Assembly: GCA_039812375.1 (NCBI GenBank)
Contig: JBDIAO010000038.1
Coordinates: 1 to 25,393 of the forward strand
Length of the DNA stretch: 25,393 bases
Source: JAGOME01 sp039812375
Lineage (GTDB): Bacteria > Actinomycetota > Actinomycetes > Actinomycetales > Dermatophilaceae
Direction of reading: 5' to 3'
Shown here: positions 7,657 to 15,322 of the stretch, one piece after another
Layout: each line of letters starts with the position of its first letter
How positions within the stretch are numbered: position 1 is the first letter of the stretch
Program-made: the position numbers and the translations under genes
Notes under the pieces: model-generated
Seen by the model: the letters and a program-made list of their open reading frames with translations, nothing else
Databases searched by the model: none
What the model was told of the DNA's origin: nothing

Positions 7657-9792
7657 TCAGACCGGGACGCTCGCCACGCCTGGGGGCAGAATCCGCTGGC
7701 CGAGGACCTTCTGCGAGACGCCCTCCCGGTCGAGCAGCGGGATGAGACCGCCGTTCCAGAACTGGAAACCGGCGCCGGTGATCATCGCCAAGTCGATGTC
7801 CATCGGGGCCTGGGCCACGCCCTCGGCGAGCATCCGGCCCACCTCGTCAGCCAGGGCGGTGAGCACCTGCTCGCGCACCTGCGCCGCGTTGAGGACGACC
7901 GGCTGAGCAGGGGCCTCCTGCATGGCCAGAACCTCCGGGTCGGGCACCGGCTTGCCGTCGACGAGGGTGAAGAAGCCCGGCTTCCTGGCGGCCACCATCT
8001 TCTCCAACACCGGGGAGACGTGGAACCGGTCGCCGAAGGCGGCGTGCAGGGTTTTGCTGTTGTGCAGCGCGATCGGCGGACCGACGAGTCCGACGAGGAC
8101 GAACGGCGGCATCGGCGCGAGCCCGGCGACACCGGCGTCGGCGACCTCAAGCGGAGTGCCGGCCTCGACGATGCGGGAGAACTCACCCATGAACCGGCCC
8201 AGGAGCCGGTTGGTGATGAACGACGCAGAGTCCTTGACCCGGATGGTCGTCTTGCCCAGCTTGCGCCCGGTCGCGAAGGCCGTCGCCAGGGCGGCGTCGT
8301 CGGTGGCCTCGCCGGGGATGATCTCCAGCAGCGGCATCACGGCGACCGGGTTGAAGAAGTGGAAGCCGACGACCCGCTCGGGGTGCTCCAGCTTGCTCGC
8401 CATCTGCGTGATCGACAGGGAGGAGGTGTTCGTCGCAAGCACGCACTGCGGTGAGACAATCGCCTCGACCTCGGCGAAGACCTGCTGCTTGACGCCCATC
8501 TCTTCGAAGACGGCCTCGATGACGAAGTCCGCGTCGGCGAAGCCCTCCTTGGAGGTCGAGCCGGTGACCAGTCCCGTGAGGAAGTTCGCCCGGTCCGGGC
8601 TGATCCGGCCCTTGGCCAGGCGCCCCTCGACCTCGTGGTGGACATACGCCACGCCCTTGGCGACCCGTTCCTCGTCGAGGTCGGTCATGACGACCGGCAC
8701 CCCGAGCTTGTCCGCGAAGAGCATCGCCAGCTGGCTGGCCATGAGCCCGGCGCCGACAACCCCGACCTTGGTCACCGGCCGGGCCATGGACCGGTCCGGC
8801 GCTCCAGCCGGACGCTTGGCGCGCCGCTGGACGAGGTCGAACGCGTACAGCCCGGCACGCAGCTCATCACCCATGAGCAGGTCGGCCAGGGCCTCGTCCT
8901 CAGCGGCGAACCCGGCCACCCGGTCGTTCGTGCGGGCCGCCCGGACGAGCTCGATCGCGCGGTACGGCGCGGGGGAGCGGCGCGCTGTCTTGGCGTCGGC
9001 GGTGGCTCGGGCGGCGTCGCACGCGGCCTCCCAGCTCGTCTCGTCCCTCTCGAGCGGGGGACGCTCGATGGTGACCTCGCCGCGCACGACGGCCCCGGCC
9101 CAGCGCAGTGACTGCGCCAGGAAGTCGGCCGGTTCGAACATCGCGTCGGCGATGCCGAGCTCGAAGGCCTGCGGGCCCTTGAGCATCCGGTTCATCGACA
9201 GCGGGTTGTCGATGATGACGCCCAGGGCCTTGTGCGCGCCGATGAGGTTGGGCAGCAGCCACGTCCCGCCCCAGCCGGGGACGAGCCCGAGGAAGCACTC
9301 CGGCAGGGCCAGCGCCGGCACTCCGGACGAGATGGTCCGGTGGTCGCAGGCGAGGGCAATCTCGACCCCGCCGCCCATCGCCGCACCGTTGACGAAGGCG
9401 AAGGTAGGCACCGGCAGGTCCATGATCGTCCCGAATGCCGCGTGCCCGGCCCGGGCGATCGCCAGGGCCTGCTCCCGGGTGCGCAGATGCGGCACCCCGG
9501 TCAGGTCGGCTCCGACCGCGAAGATGAACGGCTTGCCGGTGATCCCGACAGCCTGGATCTCACCCTTCTGCGCGCGCCCGCGCAGGGTATCGAGCTCGGC
9601 CTGCAGACCGGCGATGGTCGCCGGCCCGAAGGTGTTCGGCTTGGTGTGGTCGAAACCGTTGTCGAGGGTGACCAGGGCCAAGATGCCGCCGCCGCCAGGC
9701 AGGGTGACGTCCTGGACGAGCGCCTTGGTGACCACCTCGTCGGGGAAGTCGGCGGCCCGCGCGTCGGGGGTCGTGGTCGGTGTTGTCGTCAT
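7657..9792 (-). CDS. fadB: bifunctional enoyl-CoA hydratase / 3-hydroxyacyl-CoA dehydrogenase
   Basis: This 711-residue FadB/FadJ-type enzyme performs hydration and NAD-dependent oxidation in fatty-acid beta-oxidation. The N-terminal crotonase domain (about 30-270) keeps both catalytic glutamates: Glu144 in AMGGGVEIALACDHR and Glu165 in ALPECFLGLVPGWGGT. The dehydrogenase part starts with the Rossmann motif VGVVGAGLMAS (343-353), has NTSSLS (455-460), and the catalytic His478 in GFHFFNPV. Two C-terminal helical dehydrogenase segments follow. ATG 9792 has GGAGG 8 nt upstream. The thiolase gene ends 3 nt before it, so the two are one operon (thiolase first), matching a trifunctional beta-oxidation pair. 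A 15-bp hairpin closes the unit. Confidence 0.95.
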   Translation of the reverse strand: MTTTPTTTPDARAADFPDEVVTKALVQDVTLPGGGGILALVTLDNGFDHTKPNTFGPATIAGLQAELDTLRGRAQKGEIQAVGITGKPFIFAVGADLTGVPHLRTREQALAIARAGHAAFGTIMDLPVPTFAFVNGAAMGGGVEIALACDHRTISSGVPALALPECFLGLVPGWGGTWLLPNLIGAHKALGVIIDNPLSMNRMLKGPQAFELGIADAMFEPADFLAQSLRWAGAVVRGEVTIERPPLERDETSWEAACDAARATADAKTARRSPAPYRAIELVRAARTNDRVAGFAAEDEALADLLMGDELRAGLYAFDLVQRRAKRPAGAPDRSMARPVTKVGVVGAGLMASQLAMLFADKLGVPVVMTDLDEERVAKGVAYVHHEVEGRLAKGRISPDRANFLTGLVTGSTSKEGFADADFVIEAVFEEMGVKQQVFAEVEAIVSPQCVLATNTSSLSITQMASKLEHPERVVGFHFFNPVAVMPLLEIIPGEATDDAALATAFATGRKLGKTTIRVKDSASFITNRLLGRFMGEFSRIVEAGTPLEVADAGVAGLAPMPPFVLVGLVGPPIALHNSKTLHAAFGDRFHVSPVLEKMVAARKPGFFTLVDGKPVPDPEVLAMQEAPAQPVVLNAAQVREQVLTALADEVGRMLAEGVAQAPMDIDLAMITGAGFQFWNGGLIPLLDREGVSQKVLGQRILPPGVASVPV

Positions 9793-9795
9793 GGC

Positions 9796-11007
9796 TCAGG
9801 CCTCCGTGCCGTAGTCCGCGTGGTGGGGGTTCTCCCAGATGACGCAGCCACCCATTCCGATGCCGATGCACATCGTGGTCAGCCCGTAACGCACCTGCGG
9901 GTTCTCGGCGAACTGCGCGGCGAGCTGAGTCATCAGGCGCACGCCGGAGGAGGCGAGCGGGTGGCCGACAGCAATAGCACCGCCGTACTGGTTGACCCGT
10001 GGGTCGTCATCGGCGATGTGGAAGTGGTCGAGCAGCGAGAGCACCTGGACGGCGAAGGCTTCGTTGATCTCGAACAGCCCGATGTCCTCGATGCCCAGCC
10101 CTGCCTTGGCCAGTGCCTTCTCGGTCGCCGGGACCGGGCCGATGCCCATGACCTCCGGCTCGACACCGACGAAGGCATAGGAGACCAGGCGCATCTTGAC
10201 GCTTAGACCGAGCTCTTCGGCGGCAGCCTGCGAGGCGAGGATGCACGCAGTCGCCCCGTCGTTGAGCCCGGCGGCGTTGCCTGCCGTGACGTGGCCATGC
10301 GGACGGAAGGGGGTCTTCAAGCTGGCGAGGTCGGCCATCGTGGTGCCGGGGCGCGGCGGCTCGTCGCTCGTGGCCAGGCCCCAGCCCTTCTCGGCATGCC
10401 GGGTGGCTACCGGAACGAGGTCGGGTTGGACCTTGCCCTCCTGGTAGGCCTTGGCGAGCTTGGCCTGGCTTGCGACGGCATAGGCGTCGCAGCGCTCCTT
10501 GGTCAGGGCCGGGAAACGGTCGTGCAGGTTCTCGGCAGTGCTTCCCATGACGAGGGCGGAGGGGTCGACGAGCTTTTCGGCGATGATCCTCGGGTTGGGA
10601 TCGACGCCCTCGCCCATAGGGTGGCGGCCCATGTGCTCGACCCCGCCAGCGATGGCGATGTCGATGGCGCCCGCGGCAATCGCCCCTGAGGTCGTCGTGA
10701 CGGCAGTCATTGCCCCGGCGCACATCCGATCGATGGAGTAGCCGGGGGTGCTCTTGGGCAGGCCGGAGAGCAGGGCCGCCATCCGGCCCAGGGTCAGCCC
10801 TTGGTCGCCGATCTGGGTGGTGGCCGCGACGGCGACCTCCTCGACGCGCTCCGTGGGCAGCTCGGGGTTGCGGCGGAGGAGTTCGCGGATGCACGAAATG
10901 ACGAGGTCGTCGGCGCGGGTCTGGGCATACATGCCCTTCTCGCCGGCCTTGCCGAACGGGGTGCGCACCCCGTCGACGAAGACGACCTCCTGCAGCGTCC
11001 TGGGCAC
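9796..11007 (-). CDS. fadA: acetyl-CoA acyltransferase (3-ketoacyl-CoA thiolase)
   Basis: This 403-residue thiolase cleaves 3-ketoacyl-CoA with CoA, the last beta-oxidation step. The acyl-accepting nucleophile is Cys96 in SIDRMCAGAM, NEAFA lies at 315-319, His349 is in GGAIAVGHPLASSG, and the second active-site Cys380 is in TTMCIGIGMGG. All four thiolase landmarks are intact and length is standard. The start is GTG 11007, with a weak GAGG (minus strand) about 9 nt upstream. It is first in the operon with fadB, which follows after 3 nt. The 140-bp upstream spacer holds a -10 box and a perfect palindrome, so a fatty-acid-responsive repressor is plausible but not shown. Confidence 0.95.
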   Translation of the reverse strand: MPRTLQEVVFVDGVRTPFGKAGEKGMYAQTRADDLVISCIRELLRRNPELPTERVEEVAVAATTQIGDQGLTLGRMAALLSGLPKSTPGYSIDRMCAGAMTAVTTTSGAIAAGAIDIAIAGGVEHMGRHPMGEGVDPNPRIIAEKLVDPSALVMGSTAENLHDRFPALTKERCDAYAVASQAKLAKAYQEGKVQPDLVPVATRHAEKGWGLATSDEPPRPGTTMADLASLKTPFRPHGHVTAGNAAGLNDGATACILASQAAAEELGLSVKMRLVSYAFVGVEPEVMGIGPVPATEKALAKAGLGIEDIGLFEINEAFAVQVLSLLDHFHIADDDPRVNQYGGAIAVGHPLASSGVRLMTQLAAQFAENPQVRYGLTTMCIGIGMGGCVIWENPHHADYGTEA

Positions 11008-11061
11008 GGTGGATGGCCTCTTTCTTCTGGGAGCGAATGGGGTCCTGGGGACCTGACCCCG

Positions 11062-11076
11062 ATGTTACTGGCCAGT
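11062..11076 (-). promoter_or_regulatory. fadA promoter with overlapping palindrome
   Basis: Minus-strand TAACAT (11067-11062) fits a -10 box. It abuts the perfect 10-bp palindrome ACTGGCCAGT (11067-11076), positioned like a repressor operator. Downstream, GGGGTC (11039-11044) and GACCCC (11055-11060) can form a hairpin in the leader. Confidence 0.45.
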
Positions 11077-11101
11077 TGCATCTTCATCGCGCGAGGCGGC
11101 G

Positions 11102-11117
11102 GGTGACAGTGGTCACC
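11102..11117 (-). terminator. weak hairpin after the RNase D gene
   Basis: GGTGAC (11102-11107) and GTCACC (11112-11117) form a 6-bp stem with a 4-nt loop, about 30 bp past the RNase D stop. Only modest evidence for termination. Confidence 0.3.
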
Positions 11118-11147
11118 GCGCGCCGTTCCGGTCACCGGGCGAGAGGT

Positions 11148-12383
11148 TCAGCCAGGTGAAGAGGTGAACGCCTCAAGAAGCATCGGCACGATGATCTGGC
11201 GCTGCCAGCTGCGGACGCCGAGATCCGCCAGCGCAGCTGCGAAGCCGTCCGAGTCCTTCACCGACGGAGGGGACCAGATGACCCGACGCAAGGGCTCCGG
11301 CGAGACCACGTTCTCCACCGGGACGCAATGCTCCTGTGAGAACACCGTGAGTGCCTCCCGGGTCGCGGCGAGGCGAGCAGCAGCAAGCGGGTTCTTCTCC
11401 CGCCAGGCACGCGGTGGCGGCGGACCGTCTGCGGGCAGCGTGCGCGGCGGGAGGGCGGACTCGGGGAGGGCCAGGGCCCGGTCCACAGCGGCGAGCCATG
11501 TTCGGGCATATCGCTGCACTGCCCGGTTGGTCCGTGGCAGGTCCGCCGCGGAGCGGGGTGCGACCGTGGCCATGTCGATCAGGGCAGCATCGGGTATGAC
11601 CCGGCCGGGGGAGCTGTCGCGCTCCTGAGCCAGGTCGTCGCGAGCCCACCACAGCTCTCGGGCGATACCGAGTGCTCGTGGGGTCCTCAGGGCCGAGAGC
11701 CCCGACATCCGCCGCCACGGGTCGACCCGCTGCGCCGGCTGCCAGGTGAGCAGGGCCTCGAACTCTTCCCGGGCCCACAGCGCCTTTCCCGCTCGTGCCA
11801 GATCGACCCCCATGAGGTTCCGCAACTCGTCGAGGACTTCGACATCGAGGGCGGCATACCGCAGCCAGGATTCGGGCAACGGACGGGTCGACCAGTCCAC
11901 GGCTGAGTGCTCCTTGGCCAGCGACAGGCCCAGGTAGTGCCGGACGACGTGCGCCAGCCCGACGCGGGGCAGACCGAGGAGGCGGGCCGCGAGTTCGGTG
12001 TCGAAAAGCTGCCGAGGCGTCAGACCCACGTCGGCGAGGCAGGGCAAGTCCTGGGTCGCCGCGTGCAGCAGCCACTCCGCGCCACCGATGGCTGCGTTCA
12101 CCGGGGACAAGTCTGGGCAGGCGATCGGGTCGATCAGAAATGTGCCGGCGTTCTCCCGCCGCACCTGGACAAGGTAGGCCCGCTGGCCGTAGCGATAGCC
12201 CGAAGCGCGCTCGGCGTCGACGGCCACCGGCCCCACCCCCCCGGCGATCCGGTCGGCAGCGAGCACGAGTTCCCGCTCGTCGTCGATGACCGCCGGCAGC
12301 CCACCGGAGGGTTCGGACAGGGGGATGCCCGCAGTGTCAGCAGGAGCGGACTCCGTGTCGTTCACCGGCTCAGCATCGTTCAC
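11148..12383 (-). CDS. RNase D-like 3'-5' exonuclease with HRDC region
   Basis: This is a DEDDy-type exonuclease likely involved in RNA 3'-end trimming. From GTG 12383 (411 residues) the metal ligands are Asp56 and Glu58 in VAVDAERASGYRYG, Asp112 in ATQDLP, and Tyr176/Asp180 in RYAALDVEVLDEL. A C-terminal HRDC-type helical region starts near 205 (RELWWARDDLAQERDSSPGRV). The start is uncertain: GTG 12383 lies 4 nt past the DUF3000 stop, GTG 12365 is just inside, and GTG 12419 would overlap DUF3000 by 32 nt. The first residues come from an 18-bp duplication (AEPVND twice). The frame can be opened up to 12677, but that part is DUF3000 read out of frame. It is probably co-transcribed with DUF3000. 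Confidence 0.9.
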   Translation of the reverse strand: MNDAEPVNDTESAPADTAGIPLSEPSGGLPAVIDDERELVLAADRIAGGVGPVAVDAERASGYRYGQRAYLVQVRRENAGTFLIDPIACPDLSPVNAAIGGAEWLLHAATQDLPCLADVGLTPRQLFDTELAARLLGLPRVGLAHVVRHYLGLSLAKEHSAVDWSTRPLPESWLRYAALDVEVLDELRNLMGVDLARAGKALWAREEFEALLTWQPAQRVDPWRRMSGLSALRTPRALGIARELWWARDDLAQERDSSPGRVIPDAALIDMATVAPRSAADLPRTNRAVQRYARTWLAAVDRALALPESALPPRTLPADGPPPPRAWREKNPLAAARLAATREALTVFSQEHCVPVENVVSPEPLRRVIWSPPSVKDSDGFAAALADLGVRSWQRQIIVPMLLEAFTSSPG

Positions 12384-12387
12384 GGGC

Positions 12388-12972
12388 TCAGCGACGTGGG
12401 CCAGGCAAGGCGACAACACCCTCGGGCAACGGTGGCAGCCCAGCAATGGTGCACAGCAGGTCGGACCACGCGAGCAGGTGCTCCCCGATGTTCGTTCCCA
12501 GTGGTGTCCACGACGCCCGCACCTCCATCTCCACCGTGGGCGCTCGATCAGCCAGTCCGGCGAAGCTCTCCGAGACCACCCGGGTGACAGTGCCGGCCTC
12601 CCCGGCATACTGCAGACCACGGTCGTCGAGGGCGTCGGTGAGCCAGGACCAGCCAACGGCACCGAGCGCCGCCTCACTGGCGAACTCCGGCTCCAGTTCA
12701 GCTCGGGCGAAGGTCACCGCCCGCCACGGACCTCCCCACGGATCCGGTTCCTCCGGGTCGTGCAGCAAGACGAAGCGGCCCGAGGCGAGCTCCTCCTCGT
12801 CGTCGACGCGGGAGAGCACATCGGCGGTCAGGGCCACCGCGTGCGGGGCGATCCGCTGCGGTGCCGGGACCTCGGTGAGTCGGATCTCCGGTCGTAGCCG
12901 GACTCGTCGCAGGTCTGCGAGGGCGCGCGCGAACTCGGGCGGCTCCCTCCCGGGCACGGTGCGACTTCCCAC
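12388..12972 (-). CDS. DUF3000 family protein
   Basis: This 194-residue protein matches the actinobacterial DUF3000 family, with the patterns PPEFARALADLRRV near the start, LHDPEEPDPWGGPWRAVTFARAELEPEFA in the middle, and LGWSWLTDAL-like and LGTNIGEHLLAWSDLLCTIAGLPPLP stretches after it. The function of the family is unknown. GTG 12972 is preceded at 6 nt by TACATT and has no ribosome site, indicating a leaderless transcript. It is the first gene of the pair with the RNase D-like gene, a pairing I recall as common in actinobacteria, so a shared role in RNA metabolism is possible but unproven. Confidence 0.87.
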   Translation of the reverse strand: MGSRTVPGREPPEFARALADLRRVRLRPEIRLTEVPAPQRIAPHAVALTADVLSRVDDEEELASGRFVLLHDPEEPDPWGGPWRAVTFARAELEPEFASEAALGAVGWSWLTDALDDRGLQYAGEAGTVTRVVSESFAGLADRAPTVEMEVRASWTPLGTNIGEHLLAWSDLLCTIAGLPPLPEGVVALPGPRR

Positions 12973-12978
12973 ATCGGC

Positions 12979-12984
12979 AATGTA
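12979..12984 (-). promoter_or_regulatory. -10 box TACATT, leaderless DUF3000 start
   Basis: Minus strand TACATT, 6 nt before GTG 12972. The box overlaps a GGCATAC heptamer. Confidence 0.6.
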
Positions 12985-13020
12985 TGCCGGACGCGGCCCC
13001 GTGGGGATGAGGCCACGCCG

Positions 13021-13026
13021 TATGCT
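13021..13026 (+). promoter_or_regulatory. -10 box TATGCT, leaderless EamA start
   Basis: TATGCT is followed by GCGCCG and GTG 13033, the same 6-nt spacing as the divergent DUF3000 promoter about 40 bp away. Confidence 0.6.
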
Positions 13027-13032
13027 GCGCCG

Positions 13033-13857
13033 GTGTCCGCACTGCTCGCCCTCGCCTCGGCGCTGTGCTGGGGGAGTTCGGACTTCTTCGCCGGCGTGTT
13101 CACCAGGCGGCGGCGGGTCTTGGCAGTGGTCGGATGGAGCCAGAGCCTGGGTTTCCTCATCCTCAGCGTCGCAGTGATCGTCCGCTGGGGGTCCGTGACG
13201 TCCTGGAACTGGCTGCCGTGGGCCGTGGCCGCATCGTTCGTGGGAGCTAGCGGCCTACTGCTCTTCTACCAGGCCCTGGCCACCGGAACGATGGGGGTGA
13301 TCGCGCCGATCGCCTCGCTCGGGGTCGTCGTCCCGGTCGTTCTCGGCGTGTTGGGTGGAGACCAGCCGGCGGCCATGACCTGGGTGGGGATGGTTACGGC
13401 CATGATCGGAGCGACCCTCGCCTCCGGCCCGGAACTGAGCGGCGCGGTGTCCCCGCGACCGGTGATCTTCGCGGCGCTTGCCGCGGTCTGTTTCGGCCTG
13501 ACCCTCTTTTTCCTGCACCAGGGCTCGGGCACGTCGGCACTGATGACGGTGTGGGGGATGCGAGGCACGTCGCTGGTCATCTTCGCCACGGTCGCGCTGC
13601 TCACCCGCTCACTCGGCGGGGTGCGGCCCATGGATCTGCCCGCGCTGGCTCTCATCGGTTTCGGTGACCTGTTCGCGAACATCCTTTTCGGCTATGCCTC
13701 ATCCCTGGGGCACGTCTCGGTGACCTCGGTCCTCGGCTCGCTCTATCCGATCGCCACCATCATCCTGGCTCGGTTCGTCCTGGGTGAGCGGCTCCTTCCG
13801 GTGCAGCTGGGCGGCGTCGCCCTGGCCCTTGTCGGCGCCGCCGTCATTGCCGTCTGA
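13033..13857 (+). CDS. DMT-superfamily (EamA) transporter
   Basis: This 274-residue inner-membrane protein has about ten hydrophobic segments arranged as two EamA halves (about 1-130 and 143-274). The starting ALASALCWGSSDFFAG motif and the second-half motifs (AALAAVCFGLTLFFLHQGS and VLGSLYPIATIILARFVLGERLLPVQLGGVALALVGAAVI) are typical of drug/metabolite exporters. Substrate is unknown. The start is GTG 13033, supported by TATGCT 6 nt upstream and by the absence of a ribosome site. The last 159 bp, coding for the final two helices, overlap the convergent DUF4349 gene, so either the neighbour tail or its stop assignment deserves a check. Confidence 0.92.
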   Translation: MSALLALASALCWGSSDFFAGVFTRRRRVLAVVGWSQSLGFLILSVAVIVRWGSVTSWNWLPWAVAASFVGASGLLLFYQALATGTMGVIAPIASLGVVVPVVLGVLGGDQPAAMTWVGMVTAMIGATLASGPELSGAVSPRPVIFAALAAVCFGLTLFFLHQGSGTSALMTVWGMRGTSLVIFATVALLTRSLGGVRPMDLPALALIGFGDLFANILFGYASSLGHVSVTSVLGSLYPIATIILARFVLGERLLPVQLGGVALALVGAAVIAV

Positions 13858-14739
13858 GAGGTCTTCAGGGGGTGTATCCCGGCGCGCCCGGCGACGGCGC
13901 AAGAGGACCCCCACCGGGAGCAGCAGGATCAACACCACGAGCAAGAACGGCAGCGCGGCCCCCGCGACGGTCAGGAGCACGCCGATCGAGGTGAGCAGGG
14001 CCCGCCACCCCGCGCGCAACCCTGGAACGAAACCGCCGGTGCTGTCCTGGAAGACCGCCGCTTGGGTGGACATCCGCACCGTCACGGTGGAGTGGGCCAC
14101 GCTGTCCTGCAGTGCCTTGAGTTGGGCCTCGTAGGACTCCAGATCCGCCTCGCGCTGGGTGAGCTGGCCCTCGATCTGCGCGATATCCGAGACGCTCGTC
14201 GCCTTGTCGATCAGGGCGCGCAGCCGTTCGACGCTGCGCTGCAAGGTGGCGACCCGGGAATCGGTGTCGACGTACTGCTGGGTGACGTCCTGGCTCGTCG
14301 TCACCCTCGAAAGCACCGCTCCCACCGCCGTCACCTGCTCGAGGGTGGCGTCCAGCCGGTCGGCCGGCACGCTCAGGGTCATCGTGCTTATCGTCTCGCC
14401 GCTGCCGTCGTCGTGCTGGATCGCCTCGCTGGTCACTACTCCGCCGTTGCTCCGGGCGATGTCCCGCAGCTGGGCGGCAGCCTTGTCAACGTCACCGACC
14501 GTGAGCGCGACGTCGGCCTGTTTGACGAGCATCTGCTGCGCCAGGACACTCCCGGCGCCCGGCGATGCCGCTGCACTGTCCCGGGCTGAACCTTCGTCCG
14601 GCACGGCACCGCCGCGCGCATTGGGCCCCTGAGCGTCCTGGGCCGCCATGCCGCAGCCGAGGAGCGGGAAGGCCAGCAGGAGGGCGACTGCGGTGAGGAA
14701 ACGGGCGACACGGCGGGGTGGGCTGGGCGCATTGATCAC
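13699..14739 (-). CDS. DUF4349 lipoprotein
   Basis: From GTG 14739 the protein has 346 residues: a signal peptide ending in a lipobox-like LLGC (Cys29), a periplasmic or extracytoplasmic beta-rich DUF4349 domain (about 70-155; LVKQADVALTV, DVDKAAAQLRDIA, VPADRLDATLEQV), a coiled-coil segment (about 159-216), and a C-terminal transmembrane helix (about 247-280) followed by RRRRARR. The next 50 or so residues are acidic and low-complexity and are encoded antisense to the end of the EamA gene. DUF4349 function is unknown; a cell-envelope role is inferred. A TTG at 14751 could add four residues, and neither start has a strong ribosome site. The gene lies downstream of msrB on the same strand, with a gap of about 86 bp. 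Confidence 0.82.
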   Translation of the reverse strand: MINAPSPPRRVARFLTAVALLLAFPLLGCGMAAQDAQGPNARGGAVPDEGSARDSAAASPGAGSVLAQQMLVKQADVALTVGDVDKAAAQLRDIARSNGGVVTSEAIQHDDGSGETISTMTLSVPADRLDATLEQVTAVGAVLSRVTTSQDVTQQYVDTDSRVATLQRSVERLRALIDKATSVSDIAQIEGQLTQREADLESYEAQLKALQDSVAHSTVTVRMSTQAAVFQDSTGGFVPGLRAGWRALLTSIGVLLTVAGAALPFLLVVLILLLPVGVLLRRRRARRDTPPEDLSDGNDGGADKGQGDAAQLHRKEPLTQDEPSQDDGGDRIERAEDRGHRDVPQG

Positions 14740-14825
14740 GGCGTCGTCCAATCTGCGGTTCTGCGGGGGCCGGACGTTCCCTAGGACGGTTCGACGGGCC
14801 GGTCCGGTTCCGTGTCTGGGCGGGT

Positions 14826-15254
14826 TCAGCGGGCAGGACGCAGAGTGAGGCTGATCGAGTTGATGCAGTAACGCTGATCGGTCGGAGTGTCGTAGCCCTC
14901 GCCCTCAAACACGTGGCCCAGATGCGAGCCGCAGGCCGCACAACGGACCTCGACGCGTGGGCGGCCCGGGATGGAGTCGTCGCGTAGATACTCGACGCGA
15001 TCCTGAGCCAGGGGGGTGAAGAACGACGGCCACCCGCAGTGGCTCTCGAACTTGGCTGCCGACTCGAACAGCTCGCCCCCGCATGCGCGGCACGCATAGA
15101 CCCCGACGGTCGTAGTGTCGGTGTACTCCCCGGTGAAGGGGCGTTCGGTGCCGGCCTCGCGCAGCACGTGGAACTCAGCTGGGGTCAGCGTGGCACGCCA
15201 CTGCTCGTCGGTGCGCGCGGCGGCATACGAATGGTCGCTGGGGGTCATGGCCAC
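14826..15254 (-). CDS. msrB: peptide-methionine (R)-S-oxide reductase
   Basis: MsrB reduces methionine-R-sulfoxide in damaged proteins. The 142-residue protein has the two zinc CxxC pairs (Cys55/Cys58 and Cys105/Cys108), the substrate motif SHCGWPSF (71-78), GHVFEGEG (113-120) and the catalytic Cys130 in RYCINSISL. There is no signal peptide, so it is cytoplasmic. The start is GTG 15254, with TACGCT 6 nt upstream and no ribosome site, so the transcript is probably leaderless; ATG two codons later is an alternative. It is divergent from ligD, and DUF4349 lies downstream. Confidence 0.96.
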   Translation of the reverse strand: MAMTPSDHSYAAARTDEQWRATLTPAEFHVLREAGTERPFTGEYTDTTTVGVYACRACGGELFESAAKFESHCGWPSFFTPLAQDRVEYLRDDSIPGRPRVEVRCAACGSHLGHVFEGEGYDTPTDQRYCINSISLTLRPAR

Positions 15255-15260
15255 AACGAC

Positions 15261-15266
15261 AGCGTA
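15261..15266 (-). promoter_or_regulatory. -10 box TACGCT of msrB
   Basis: Minus strand TACGCT, 6 nt before GTG 15254. It overlaps a GGCATAC heptamer, giving GGCATACGCT. Confidence 0.6.
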
Positions 15267-15308
15267 TGCCGCCCGCTCGCCGCACGCCTGCCCACCAGGT
15301 GCGCTCGT

Positions 15309-15314
15309 TACGCT
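15309..15314 (+). promoter_or_regulatory. -10 box TACGCT of ligD
   Basis: TACGCT lies 8 nt before ATG 15323. It mirrors the msrB box and supports the internal ATG as the real ligD start. Confidence 0.5.
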
Positions 15315-15322
15315 GGGGCGCC

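Noticed and set aside
7922..9814. 630-residue open frame on the plus strand
   Set aside because: Antisense to fadB, Ser/Arg/Pro-rich with no motif, while fadB has complete catalytic residues.
15266..15322. Upstream start for ligD
   Set aside because: The extra 19 codons run through the promoter box; ATG 15323 begins the conserved polymerase domain.
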